Source of the DNA: Candidatus Bathyarchaeota archaeon BA1
Lineage (GTDB): Archaea > Thermoproteota > Bathyarchaeia > Bathyarchaeales > Bathyarchaeaceae
Assembly: GCA_001399805.1 (NCBI GenBank)
Contig: LIHJ01000084.1
Coordinates: 1 to 46,207 of the forward strand
Length of the DNA stretch: 46,207 nucleotides
Reading direction: 5' to 3'
Shown: positions 17,382-25,756 of the stretch, one piece after another
Layout of the letters: each line of letters opens with the position of its first letter
Position numbering within the stretch: position 1 is the first letter of the stretch
The notes under the pieces: model-generated
The model's input: only the letters and a program-made list of their open reading frames with translations
Database searches by the model: none
Told to the model about the DNA's origin: nothing
Translations under genes and position numbers: made by a program

Positions 17382-18158
17382 TTACCAATGATCCATTATA
17401 AGAAACTGCCTTTTGAGGAAAAGAGCCTTTAATAACTGATTTGTTTTCTCAGAACTTTCGGTGGCTTCAATCTTTAATTGTCCAGTCCGATACGATTCTA
17501 TCGGGTCCGCTATACTAAAAATAAATTTTGTTAGGAGTTCTCGTGTTAGTGTGATTTTAAAGTTTATAGGCTGATTGGTCCAGACAATTTGCTGCACACT
17601 GTCATTGGTCTTCTGAAGGAAGATGCTGTGCCCTTCGCATTCCATTTGCGCTAAGCCGTTCCAGTTTTCAAGCTGCTTTAAGCGGTTAACGAAGACTTGT
17701 GAGAGTTCGTGTAGGAATTTTTGCAGGTTTAGTATGGCATACATGAACACGCCTGTTGACTCGGATTCAAAAAATCCCAATGTTAGAAATAGTTTTTCAT
17801 ATGCAGGGTTTCGTAGGGAGCCTGCAACGATGGCGGATGCCTTCTTCTCTATGAAGGCAGCGTTGACTTTTTCTACCAATGATTTGGCTACTTGTTCGAA
17901 ATCGTGCTTTGGATCAATGACTATTTCTGTGAATTCGCCTCTATTGAGTCGCTTCTCTAAACGTGCGTGAACGTAGCCGATGATTCGGTTTTGATCATCA
18001 AGCGCCACCCAATTTATGTTGTCCCTCTTTCGTAGCATGCGCTTGAATGATTTTGGGGTTCGGGAGGCTGAGCCGACGAATTGTTTGGTGAAGTTGCTGT
18101 AAACTTGGAGCATTTGCTGGGCGTCTTCTCTCCTCGCTTGACGCACTGTGATTTCCAT
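17382..18158 (-). CDS. GNAT acetyltransferase with C-terminal SCP2/Eis-like part
   Basis: The N-terminal 150 residues form a GNAT domain (ITVRQARREDAQQMLQVYSN, GYVHARLEKRLNRGEFTEIV, then a degenerate acetyl-CoA loop PKHDFEQVAKSLVEKVNAAF, then LFLTLGFFESEST). The remainder (IFLQKTNDSVQQIVWTNQ..TRELLTKFIFS) resembles the sterol-carrier-like domain seen at the C-terminus of Eis-type enzymes. It follows a related Eis-like gene with a 2-base gap, so the two are a duplicated operon pair. The acetyl-CoA loop lacks the usual R/Q-x-x-G-x-G/A, so activity is uncertain. Confidence 0.75.
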   Translation of the reverse strand: MEITVRQARREDAQQMLQVYSNFTKQFVGSASRTPKSFKRMLRKRDNINWVALDDQNRIIGYVHARLEKRLNRGEFTEIVIDPKHDFEQVAKSLVEKVNAAFIEKKASAIVAGSLRNPAYEKLFLTLGFFESESTGVFMYAILNLQKFLHELSQVFVNRLKQLENWNGLAQMECEGHSIFLQKTNDSVQQIVWTNQPINFKITLTRELLTKFIFSIADPIESYRTGQLKIEATESSEKTNQLLKALFLKRQFLIMDHW

Positions 18159-18160
18159 GT

Positions 18161-18958
18161 TTAGTCATCCCACCTCCAGTTCAAAATGCGCTTCAACATT
18201 TCGACTTCGGCTGGTTCGCCTCGCTTTACTACCAGTTTGTCTGTGTTAACCGCGTCTTCCCATTGGACAACTCCCCGCACTATTTTGGTGTAGGTTTTCA
18301 GGTCTGTGGAGAACTCGATGTCAGCTCGTTTCGGCGGCTTTCTCAATCTTTGAAAACGTTTTTTTCTAAATCTGAAGGATAAAGTGCCCACTTCTTTTAG
18401 CTGTATGACGACTGATTTTTCCCATCCTTCTAGTTTTCTGACAGCGATTTTGGAGTCTTTTAATGAGCGGTTGAGTAGGCGGAGCCATCGGGCGAAGATA
18501 GACGGGTAATCGATATACTTTATGTACGTGCGCCCAGTCGTGATGTCGACAAATCCTAGTCGCTGATAGATTCTGTGCGCCGGAATGTCAAGCCCCGTGA
18601 AAAGCGAGGCGTTTGAAACTCCTTTCTGCTGAGCGTAGTCTAGAGCGAGTTTCATGAGGTTGCTTACTATGCCCCTCTTTCGATAGTCAGAGTCTGTGCA
18701 GACACCCGAGATTCCAGCCGTTTTTAAGTAGACGCCCTCGCCGTGATGCAGTTGCTTAAACACCACCTCCACCGAGCTCACTAGTTTTCCGTCTATCACA
18801 CCTACGAAAATGTCCTCTGGATGGGCACCATGACTTCTATACCACTGTATGATTCTGCGGGGAGTTGTGGGTCCAAAGCATTCGCTGAAAATCTTCGCTA
18901 TGGCGACCTCGTCCCCCTTTGAATAGTTGCGAACTGTGTACTGTACTGGTTTCTCCAA
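18161..18958 (-). CDS. Eis-like GNAT acetyltransferase
   Basis: A 265-residue protein with GNAT fold: VRNYSKGDEVAIAKIFSECF, GKLVSSVEVVFKQL, the acetyl-CoA motif VCTDSDYRKRGIVSNLMKLA, and NASLFTGLDIPAHRIYQRLG with the conserved aromatic-Leu-Gly ending. The C-terminal region up to LKRILNWRWDD is like the extra domain of Eis enzymes. Eis relatives acetylate amines on small molecules or proteins; the substrate here is unknown. It is the first gene of the pair. Confidence 0.82.
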   Translation of the reverse strand: MEKPVQYTVRNYSKGDEVAIAKIFSECFGPTTPRRIIQWYRSHGAHPEDIFVGVIDGKLVSSVEVVFKQLHHGEGVYLKTAGISGVCTDSDYRKRGIVSNLMKLALDYAQQKGVSNASLFTGLDIPAHRIYQRLGFVDITTGRTYIKYIDYPSIFARWLRLLNRSLKDSKIAVRKLEGWEKSVVIQLKEVGTLSFRFRKKRFQRLRKPPKRADIEFSTDLKTYTKIVRGVVQWEDAVNTDKLVVKRGEPAEVEMLKRILNWRWDD

Positions 18959-19316
18959 ACGAGAGTATCCCCCCTTATCGGTGAAGCAGTTTCACTTAAG
19001 CCTAAACCTAACCTAAAGCCCTTTTTAATTTACCCTTTTTAATTTATAGGCATTTCTTCTCTCTACAATGCCAAGAAACTCTCCATCATTATCTCAAAAA
19101 CAATAAGGTTACGGTACCATCAATACAAACGATCTCATGAACGCCGAAAGATTTGGTTCTGCGTTGCCGTGAGATAACTCGTACGCCTTTCTCAACATGT
19201 CCGGATGATCTACAACGAGGAAATTCATCTAGGATCTAAAATCATAATTGCCTCACATGAAGAAAAAGAGGGAGTTTGCAGGGGGCGATATCAACGTGAG
19301 GAAAACCGCCGAAACT
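18959..19316 (-). other. Intergenic interval with a 39-codon coding-like relic
   Basis: Mostly AT-rich sequence with TTTTTAATTT repeats near 19021-19048, possibly promoter or terminator for the acetyltransferase pair. From 19228 to 19109 the minus strand reads MNFLVVDHPDMLRKAYELSH then GNAEPNLSAFMRSFVLMVP-stop, which looks protein-like but is short and has no family. No RNA gene is seen. Confidence 0.3.
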
Positions 19317-20768
19317 TTATTTTTTGGGTGGGGGAATTTCTTCTTTGACCCCCGCGAGACTTTTTGCTAAGGATGCGAATCTATCGAGATTAGTCTCCCT
19401 CCATATGATGTGCTTCGCTCCTCCCGGTGAACCTCCGCCATGTAGGCATCCGGGAATTCCGGCACCTACTGTAAGCCACTCGATGAGGCGGGCTATTCGG
19501 GCCCTTGCCTCCGCTGATGCTGCTGCCTTTAGATATTTTTGGACCAGCTTCCCATGTCTCTCGTCGTAAAAGTCTTTGGATGAGGGCATGCATCCAGTCT
19601 CACCGATGCCACCACAGATGTCTTGGGTCATCACCTTAGTTTCGTATGGGAGCGAGGAAACGTAGACCTTGTTCACATTTGAAAGAAGCGGGTCACATAA
19701 CCAGACTCCCGATGGGTGCCTTTTCCCAAGGGCTGCCGCTGCAATCCCCATGCCAAAGGTTGTTTCATTGTTAATGACCATTTTTATTAGCCTCTCCCTG
19801 AACACACCCTCCGATAGTCCGTTAGCCCGTGCTGCCAAGGTTGCCGCTCCAATCATGACGTCCCCCTGCCCAGCCACACAAGCACCGATGGCGGCCCTGT
19901 ATGGCATGATGAAATCCCAGACCACGTCGGATGTGTACTTATATTCTTTGAACATGAAGACCCTCTCCTTGGGGATCCAAACGTCTTCAAAGAAGAGGTA
20001 GGCTTGAGTGATTCCTGTTTTGGTCGGGATGTCGAATCCCTCCTCTTTAAGTTCCCTTCTATCACTTGGGTGTGTGGCCTCCACTATGGTTAAACCCTCA
20101 ATGTCCCTCGGGACCACAAATGAGACAGCATAATCCTCATCGGGTTCCTCGTACCTCATGCCGGGAAGAACAAATATCTCGTTTGCTGCCGCAACCCCGG
20201 CGATCATAACCTTCGCCCCTCTCACGACGACACCGTCGTCGTTTTCTTCAACAACATGAAGATACATGTCTGGATCCTTCTGCTTGGAGGGAGGGAGCGT
20301 GCGGTCTCCCTTTGGGTCGGTCATGGCACCAGCCAAGGCGATGTCCTCGGCCTCAGCCTTTACCAGCCATTCCCTCATCCTCTTATTATAGTGTGTGCCC
20401 AGTTCTTTGTCCATGTCATAAGTGACGGCCCACATCGCGTTAAGCGACGTCCATCCGACGCACCTTCCACCAGTGCAGGTGCCGGTCAAGTTGAACATTA
20501 ACCTTTTTAATCTTGAGTTTGCCATCATCTCCTCTGCACTTCTGATAAGGGATAAGTAACGAGAAATCCTCTTGCCAGTCAAATGCGAGGTGGTGACAAC
20601 GATATCCTCGTACACGGGATTTCGCGCTGCCTCGAAAATCTGGGCGTGTCCTTCAACACACCGTCTTGTGGCAGGATGCGTGGTCACATCAGTGATCAAT
20701 TCACCAAACTTATATATGTTCGGCCGCATTCTTCTAAGGCTTTCCTTAAATTCCTCGGGTGTTTTCAA
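19317..20768 (-). CDS. 4-hydroxybutyryl-CoA dehydratase / 4-hydroxyphenylacetate hydroxylase family flavoprotein
   Basis: A 483-residue protein of the acyl-CoA-dehydrogenase-like family that includes 4-hydroxybutyryl-CoA dehydratase (AbfD) and HpaB. Signatures are the Cys block TCTGGRCVGWTSLNA, AITDPKGDR-like AGAMTDPKGDRTLPPSKQKD, HVVEENDDGVVVRGAKVMIA, and GACVAGQGDVMIGAA. In AbfD a [4Fe-4S] cluster is held by C99, C103, H292 and C299. Here Cys98, Cys103 and Cys297 can be matched, but the first pair is spaced one residue further and Tyr290 stands at the His position. It may therefore be a paralog with a different reaction. It is followed on the same operon by a pyruvate-kinase-C-like protein ending two bases away. 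Confidence 0.85.
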   Translation of the reverse strand: MKTPEEFKESLRRMRPNIYKFGELITDVTTHPATRRCVEGHAQIFEAARNPVYEDIVVTTSHLTGKRISRYLSLIRSAEEMMANSRLKRLMFNLTGTCTGGRCVGWTSLNAMWAVTYDMDKELGTHYNKRMREWLVKAEAEDIALAGAMTDPKGDRTLPPSKQKDPDMYLHVVEENDDGVVVRGAKVMIAGVAAANEIFVLPGMRYEEPDEDYAVSFVVPRDIEGLTIVEATHPSDRRELKEEGFDIPTKTGITQAYLFFEDVWIPKERVFMFKEYKYTSDVVWDFIMPYRAAIGACVAGQGDVMIGAATLAARANGLSEGVFRERLIKMVINNETTFGMGIAAAALGKRHPSGVWLCDPLLSNVNKVYVSSLPYETKVMTQDICGGIGETGCMPSSKDFYDERHGKLVQKYLKAAASAEARARIARLIEWLTVGAGIPGCLHGGGSPGGAKHIIWRETNLDRFASLAKSLAGVKEEIPPPKK

Positions 20769-20769
20769 C

Positions 20770-21315
20770 TTACCACCACATCTTCTTTAAGGGCATGGCT
20801 ATGATTTCTCTTATCTCAAGTTTATTTTTCTTATCTTCGCCAAAGGCATCTTTGGATGTTGTTGCACGAGCTACTATAGCGGTGTCCGAGCCCCTGTCTG
20901 TGCCTCCCACGCCTATCACATCTTCGTATAGTGGCACCGATGCCTTATCCGCTGCTATCAGGATCACCTCCACAGCAACCTTAAACCCTTGCCCGAGCGT
21001 GTAGAAGCTATTCTTTACGTCCTCCATTTCTTTCGCTTCTAGAGGCAAATGTGTTTCATCTAACGCCTTCGCCCCCAGCTTCACGATTTCACGTTTGTTT
21101 TTTGGGTTCATTGCCTCATATGAAACCGCTATTACCTCGGCTATCCCTTTAAGGGCCTCGGCGAACCTTACTCCAGTTGCACCAGATGTGCTAGCCACAA
21201 TCACCGTCTTAAGGTCTCCTTCCTTGACTCTTCTTATGACCGCTTGTATGACGTCCTCGGTGTTCTCCGGGCCGTGATCCCTAAAATACGTGACAACTCT
21301 CTCAATTTTGGCCAT
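20770..21315 (-). CDS. Pyruvate-kinase C-terminal-like domain protein
   Basis: A 181-residue stand-alone alpha/beta domain similar to the C-terminal domain of pyruvate kinase: TVIVASTSGATGVRFAEALK, VIAVSYEAMNPKNKREIVKL, then KVAVEVILIAADKASVPLY and VIGVGGTDRGSDTAIVARAT. Archaeal single-domain versions of unknown function exist, with no active-site barrel. It starts the operon that continues into the AbfD-like gene, and is divergent from the FrhB-like gene, which suggests joint metabolism but gives no reaction. Confidence 0.8.
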   Translation of the reverse strand: MAKIERVVTYFRDHGPENTEDVIQAVIRRVKEGDLKTVIVASTSGATGVRFAEALKGIAEVIAVSYEAMNPKNKREIVKLGAKALDETHLPLEAKEMEDVKNSFYTLGQGFKVAVEVILIAADKASVPLYEDVIGVGGTDRGSDTAIVARATTSKDAFGEDKKNKLEIREIIAMPLKKMWW

Positions 21316-21396
21316 ATGATCCCCTTATTTATTAACTAGCCCCATATCTTTTTATTTTTCTAAGAGCCATAACATGAAATCCAGCAAGGGAAGGAG

Positions 21397-22440
21397 ATGA
21401 GCACCCACAAACTGAGCTTTGAAGAATCCTTAGAAAAGGTGGTTTTAGCTGAAAAGTGTATGGGTTGTGCTGCTTGCGTTGTCGTCTGCCCTTTTGTGTG
21501 CTTACAGTATAGTGAGGAAATGCCTAAATTAGTAAAAAAGTGTGAGGCTTGTGGGATTTGCCCTCGCGTGTGTCCACGGTATGACTTGTCATATCCTGCC
21601 TTAGAAAAATTCGCGTTTGAGAGGGAGAGAAAGCCGGAGGAAGAATTTGGCATTTATCGGCGTATCGTTGTCGCTAAATCCAGTGATGAAAACGTGCTTC
21701 AGGTTTGTCAAGATGGGGGGGTTGTGACTTCCCTCCTCGTGTTTGCCCTAGAAAATGGAATGATCGATGGGGCTGTTGTATCCGGAATCAGCGAAGAAAA
21801 GCCATTCTATCCCATATCAAGGCTGGCGACAAATCCGCAAGAGGTTTTAGAATGCGCTGGAACCAGATACTCCTACTCCCCAAATCTGCTCGCCTTCCAC
21901 GAGGCGATCAAGCTCAAGAAAAGGGACCTCGCGTTCGTGGGCACTCCCTGCCAAATACACGCCCTTCGAAAAATTCAGATCATCCCCCTGAGGAAGTACG
22001 CTGACCCATTAAAGTTCACGATAGGGTTGATGTGCACCGAAAGCTTCACCTACGAAGGATTGATGGAGAAGCAGATTGAAGGGACACTGGGCGTCAATTT
22101 GCATAGCGTCAAAAAGATAAACATCAAGGCAAAGGTCTTAGTCACACAGAGATCCGGTGAAATAAAAGTCATCCCCTTGGCAGAAGCAAAACGATACACC
22201 CGCAAGAGTTGCACCTTCTGCACCGACTTTTCGGGCGAACTAGCCGATATATCGGCGGGTGGGCTGGGGCTGAGTGGTTGGACGGTCTGCGTTATCCGTA
22301 CAAGGGTTGGCGAGGAACTCTTTGAGGGTGCCGAAGGGGCTGGGGTGTTGAAAACGATGCCAATTGAGGAAGAGAAGGGAGCACTTGATTTATTAACCAA
22401 ACTCTCGAAAAGGAAGCGAAAAACGGTTAGTCCTCCTTAA
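21397..22440 (+). CDS. FrhB-like coenzyme F420 oxidoreductase subunit
   Basis: A 347-residue FrhB/FdhB-family protein. The N-terminal ferredoxin part has CMGCAACVVVCP and CEACGICPRVCP. The FrhB core has VCQDGGVVTSLLVFALENGM, DGAVVSG, the CAGTRYSYSPNLLAF block, and FVGTPCQIHALRKI. Further cysteines in KSCTFCTDFSGELADISAGG complete the family pattern. Such proteins bind FAD and exchange electrons between F420 and a partner (hydrogenase, formate dehydrogenase, HdrA, glutamate synthase). No partner gene is adjacent. CofE in this window supports F420 use. Confidence 0.9.
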   Translation: MSTHKLSFEESLEKVVLAEKCMGCAACVVVCPFVCLQYSEEMPKLVKKCEACGICPRVCPRYDLSYPALEKFAFERERKPEEEFGIYRRIVVAKSSDENVLQVCQDGGVVTSLLVFALENGMIDGAVVSGISEEKPFYPISRLATNPQEVLECAGTRYSYSPNLLAFHEAIKLKKRDLAFVGTPCQIHALRKIQIIPLRKYADPLKFTIGLMCTESFTYEGLMEKQIEGTLGVNLHSVKKINIKAKVLVTQRSGEIKVIPLAEAKRYTRKSCTFCTDFSGELADISAGGLGLSGWTVCVIRTRVGEELFEGAEGAGVLKTMPIEEEKGALDLLTKLSKRKRKTVSPP

Positions 22441-22548
22441 TAAGAGGATGCTAAACAAATCTCGAGGGCTTCCAAGAAGTTTCGGTACAATCAATCAGAA
22501 ATCTGAACGACATGGGATGAGATTTCGTAGCTTGGGTCTGTTTTAAAT

Positions 22549-22974
22549 TCAGAATTTTAAGAGCTCTTCTAGAAGCTTCGAACAATTATCACAGGTTTCT
22601 GTAGCCCTTTTAAGTGCTTCGGGGGCGTACTCTTTGAAGTACTCCACGTCTATTCCAGTTTCGAAGCCATAACCGGCTAACCCTCTGAGCTCCGCAAGCT
22701 CGGCTGTTGTATCGCTTATGGGGGCTATCTTATTTTTGAACCACCTTGGGATGTCTTCTCTATCGGTTAACTGCATGAAAACGCTACTTACGTCGTGTTC
22801 TTTAGGGTAGTCGATTCCGAGCAACATCAATATTGCTTTGGTTGACTGTTCAACTGCCATTTGGGAGCAATAAACCACGTCATCCCACCGCTTGTCCTCA
22901 AAGGCTCTGGTAGCTCCTTGAAGCCACCTTTTGGCTCGGTTTAAGCTGGCTCTTGCCATCTCCGTGTTTTTCAA
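22549..22974 (-). CDS. HEPN-domain protein of a MNT/HEPN pair
   Basis: A 141-residue all-helical HEPN protein: ARASLNRAKRWLQGATRAFE, WDDVVYCSQMAVEQSTKAIL, then the H-containing GIDYPKEHDVSSVFMQL and LRGLAGYGFETGID. HEPN proteins are often RNases with R-x4-6-H; here only the His region is clear, so catalysis is uncertain. Its start overlaps the stop of the nucleotidyltransferase gene by four bases. Together they form a MNT-HEPN toxin-antitoxin-like system. Confidence 0.85.
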   Translation of the reverse strand: MKNTEMARASLNRAKRWLQGATRAFEDKRWDDVVYCSQMAVEQSTKAILMLLGIDYPKEHDVSSVFMQLTDREDIPRWFKNKIAPISDTTAELAELRGLAGYGFETGIDVEYFKEYAPEALKRATETCDNCSKLLEELLKF

Positions 22975-23738
22975 ATCTCAAACACCTCCCCTGCCTTGAT
23001 GTCCTTTAAGATCCAATAGTAGCTTTTTCCTGGAACGGAGATTCTTCTTGCCCCTTGTGAGGCGAGCTTATCTCGCATACTCCTCAAAACCGTGGTTAGA
23101 AAGCCATTTCTTTCATACAAGACTATTCCATCTATGCACGCATCAATGTAGGTTCGATGAGCCCCCAACGCTTCCGTTTTGCTTAACGGATAATGTTGTA
23201 TTATTGGCGTGTAGCCCTCTTTTGAAGCCGCTTCATGCTCCTCGGTTTTCTCCAGCTTTCTCTTTAACCCTAAAAGCTCCCTCACCCTCTCCCAAACAAA
23301 CTTTCCATCCCACCCCTCAACCACTAACAGCAAATCTATGTCACTGCTTTTATCCCAGTCACCTCTGGCTACCGAACCAAAAAGCAAGATGCCTACAAGT
23401 CGATCTTGATAGTGTTCATAAAGCATTTCACAATATCTCTTGAGAAGGTTTGCATAGACCCTGTGTGGAATTCTCTCAATATTCATTACCGAGAAGGTGG
23501 ACAACCCAAGTATGTTGTTAAGCCTTTTAAGCAATTCCACAACCACTTCACCTTTCACCGATAGCTTGTAGAAACCGCCATCAACCTCGATTAATCCCAT
23601 GGACATTAGCATCCCTAGCTTTTTACTCAGAGTCCTTGGATTATCCACTGTGCTCAACAAACCTTTAAACCGAGCCACCTTAGCCCTCTCTAACTCACTC
23701 AATATCCTTAGAACGTATCGGTCTAACAAGATAATCAA
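22971..23738 (-). CDS. Minimal nucleotidyltransferase with N-terminal winged helix
   Basis: A 255-residue protein. Residues 1-75 look like a winged helix (KVARFKGLLSTVDNPRTLSK, KLGMLMSMGLIEVDGGFYKL). The nucleotidyltransferase core is GILLFGSVARGDWDKSSDID followed by LLLVVEG, with the GS and D-x-D motif. The rest matches MNT antitoxins that AMPylate or shield HEPN. The start TTG at 23738 is immediately next to an inverted repeat, suggesting that the winged helix binds there for autoregulation. A start some 10-15 codons downstream is also possible. Confidence 0.85.
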   Translation of the reverse strand: MIILLDRYVLRILSELERAKVARFKGLLSTVDNPRTLSKKLGMLMSMGLIEVDGGFYKLSVKGEVVVELLKRLNNILGLSTFSVMNIERIPHRVYANLLKRYCEMLYEHYQDRLVGILLFGSVARGDWDKSSDIDLLLVVEGWDGKFVWERVRELLGLKRKLEKTEEHEAASKEGYTPIIQHYPLSKTEALGAHRTYIDACIDGIVLYERNGFLTTVLRSMRDKLASQGARRISVPGKSYYWILKDIKAGEVFEI

Positions 23739-23761
23739 ATTATACTATACTAAAGTATAAT
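23739..23761 (-). promoter_or_regulatory. Inverted repeat at the MNT-HEPN promoter
   Basis: ATTATACT and AGTATAAT are a perfect 8-base inverted repeat separated by seven bases, directly upstream of the nucleotidyltransferase start. The half-site nearest the gene doubles as a TATA-like element (AGTATAATTT on the minus strand), so a bound regulator would block transcription. It is likely the operator for the winged-helix part of the nucleotidyltransferase. Confidence 0.5.
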
Positions 23762-24081
23762 ATATGCTTTACTCAATTACGTTTCTGACAAGTTGAACAT
23801 TGGAAAGGGCACTTAATCGAGTCAGGGAGCCCAATACAACCTTGTGCTTATAAGCGAGGAGTTGGGCTCTTAAGAAGTGAGATCTTCCGTGAATCCCTCT
23901 TTTTCTGAAATAACAAAAGTTATTAGGATAAGCCCAAAATTAGGTCTATAAGTTTATATGAAGTTGAGCGTGGGGGATATCACCGCAAACTACCTTTTTC
24001 TATGTTTTGAATGAGGATATGCTGGTTAAGAATAAATAAGGAATATGAGGTTCTTCTTAATACTTGAAGGGAGGTGGATGA
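23762..24081. other. Intergenic interval of about 320 bases
   Basis: No gene is visible on either strand. The distal end carries GGGAGGTGG, a strong ribosome binding site for the broken flavoprotein gene that follows, and AT-rich sequence near 23925-23960 that could hold its promoter. No repeats or RNA are recognised. Confidence 0.4.
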
Positions 24082-24640
24082 ATGGAATATGACTGATAGT
24101 CGTAGGGGGAGGGTTTGCTGGTTTTTCCGCTGCGCTTTTCACGGGTGCTCGAGGTCTTAAGATTCTTTAATTGTTGTTGGTTCAGAAAATGTGGCAGCAC
24201 AAGAGGTGCTCACGTTATCCCAAATAGTTCGCGATGTAACATTAATTACAAATTCGAAAAAGCTGAAGGCAGAAAACTCTCTTGTTAAAGAACTAATTAG
24301 AAAAGGAGTTCAAATTATGGAGGGCTATAAGGTTGAGGCAATTGAACGTGGAGAACTCACCAATGATACAGGAAAGAGTTTTATAACCGATGGGATTTTC
24401 ATCGCTCTCGGCGTAGAACCATCAGCTCTGAAGGTTGAGAAAATCGGAGTGAAAACTCATAGGCAAGGCGGCATACTAGTCGACAGCCGGCAGCAAACCA
24501 ACGTTGAAGACGGTTATAATGTCTCCGGATACTTGACAGGTCGCGAATGGCAGCCCCTCGCCACAGTAAAGTCGCCTGAGGATCTCAAAGAGGCTATTTC
24601 AGCTGTAAACGGAGCATATGAAAACATTAAGGGAAAATGA
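24082..24640 (+). pseudogene. Thioredoxin-reductase-like flavoprotein, internally deleted
   Basis: A strong Shine-Dalgarno site precedes MEYD, then a one-base-shifted frame gives IVVGGGFAGFSAALFTGARG LKIL, the FAD-binding start of thioredoxin-reductase-like proteins. This is joined directly to VVGSENVAAQEVLTLSQIVR, DVTLITNSKKLKAENSLVKE, which is the NAD(P)-binding domain. About 90-110 residues, including the redox-active C-x-x-C region, are missing. The C-terminal part to 24640 is a normal FAD-domain end (GGILVDSRQQTNVEDGYNVS). It cannot encode an active enzyme. Confidence 0.7.
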
Positions 24641-24789
24641 ATGTGAGCTATCTGAACCCCGTTCTTTCCCTGGAGAAAATCGTGGATTTAGAAGCGTATG
24701 GTCCACCCCAAATCCAGAAGATCGAGGTTGATGAGGATAAGGAGAGCCCAAGATTTGGCGAGCCTGAAAACTATACGGTTTATTTAGAT
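24637..24789 (+). pseudogene. Truncated small gene behind the flavoprotein relic
   Basis: An ATG overlapping the flavoprotein stop (AATGA) opens a frame reading MNVSYLNPVLSLEKIVDLEA, YGPPQIQKIEVDEDKESPRF, GEPENYTVYLD. Beyond about 24789 the same frame only runs antisense to the DUF2283 gene. It looks like the first 50 residues of a lost gene. No family is recognised. Confidence 0.35.
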
Positions 24790-25025
24790 TGTGATCTGCG
24801 GCTTTTAGAAATCACTTTTACTGGAAGCGAGAACTTGGAGATGTCTATGGGTGCTGGCCCGAGTACTTCTATTCCCACTATTTCCTTTTTGTTATTTAGA
24901 TCAAGAATTACATTGTCAGAAATGGGTTCGCTTTCGGCGACCTTTCCCCTTTTTAATCGGATATAAAGTGCATTGCAGCTCGGGTCATACTCCAGTAAAG
25001 CCAAGCCTTCTAAGCCTCCTTTCAT
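24780..25025 (-). CDS. DUF2283 small protein (antitoxin-like)
   Basis: An 81-residue DUF2283 protein: ALLEYDPSCNALYIRLKRGK, then SDNVILDLNNKKEIVGIEVL. DUF2283 proteins usually follow a DUF4258 protein in a two-gene toxin-antitoxin-like unit, as here: its start overlaps the upstream DUF4258 gene by 41 bases. The C-terminal tail SKSRRSQSK is basic. A second DUF2283 gene is at 27395. Confidence 0.82.
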   Translation of the reverse strand: MKGGLEGLALLEYDPSCNALYIRLKRGKVAESEPISDNVILDLNNKKEIVGIEVLGPAPIDISKFSLPVKVISKSRRSQSK

Positions 25026-25239
25026 CCACCCATAAAACTGTAATAACTTCTATTTCTTCATTTTTCTTCTCAAATACAACAAGCAATTCCCTCTCTTCAA
25101 GTTTTCTGTAAGCCGCAAATCTACCATATTTAACCGGGATAACTTCAACTGGGCTTTGCAGAACCTCGCGAACTTGCATTTCTATAATGACTCGATCCCG
25201 CATCCTCACCGTGGCATGAGGACTAAATATTATGAGCAT
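24985..25239 (-). CDS. DUF4258 small protein (toxin-like)
   Basis: An 84-residue DUF4258 protein: FSPHATVRMRDRVIIEMQVR, EVLQSPVEVIPVKYGRFAAY, then LLVVFEKKNEEIEVITVLWV. The HA-x-x-R-M-x-x-R start is the family hallmark, and the fold is related to RelE/BECR nucleases. It overlaps the DUF2283 gene. A toxin role is inference from family context. Confidence 0.82.
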   Translation of the reverse strand: MLIIFSPHATVRMRDRVIIEMQVREVLQSPVEVIPVKYGRFAAYRKLEERELLVVFEKKNEEIEVITVLWVDERRLRRLGFTGV

Positions 25240-25548
25240 TTGAAGTCATCATCTTCGCACAAGCATTTGAAACCCTTTTTATAATCTTGTTAAATAAATT
25301 ACGCGATCCTATCATATTCAAGCAAGCAGCCATATCAGTACCGCGAAAAAGAAAGGCTTTATTCAATTGTCAATTTTAATCAATAGCTCAGTTTGAGGAT
25401 TAATTTGAGTTTTCAACTTTGTTTCATTTGACGTGCACGTAACAACAGAAGTGGAGCCTAATCTAAGCATTTTCAATAATTAACCTTTATTATGAACTGT
25501 GAACTTGTAACTATGAAATATAAGCTGTTAAGCAATATCTAAGAGTGT
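25240..25548. other. Intergenic interval of about 310 bases
   Basis: AT-rich and without a gene on either strand. It separates the leftward DUF4258-DUF2283 unit from the rightward epimerase pair, so it should contain two divergent promoters. Possible TATA-like runs are TTTTTATAATC near 25274 (minus gene side unclear) and TTTATTATGA near 25485. Confidence 0.4.
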
Positions 25549-25740
25549 ATGAGAATGGAGAAACAGGATTGGTTTTCCGTTGCGTTTCCTGAAAAGCCTA
25601 AGGAGATGCCTCAGCCTTTACGTTTTATATTGAACAAGCTTTATGTTGTAATGTCTAACGAGAAATCGCCAAGGTTGGTTAAAACGGGCTATAACAGAGT
25701 GTATTCAAAATCAGGTGTCATTTTTGGGCATCAACGTTAA
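25549..25740 (+). CDS. Small hypothetical protein before the epimerase
   Basis: A 63-residue ORF: MRMEKQDWFSVAFPEKPKEM, PQPLRFILNKLYVVMSNEKS, then a basic tail. No known domain, cysteine pair or membrane helix. It ends just before the probable start of the epimerase gene. Its amphipathic pattern supports translation, but it is short. Possibly a truncated longer gene. Confidence 0.5.
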   Translation: MRMEKQDWFSVAFPEKPKEMPQPLRFILNKLYVVMSNEKSPRLVKTGYNRVYSKSGVIFGHQR

Positions 25741-25756
25741 TACAAGCGTAAAAGAT

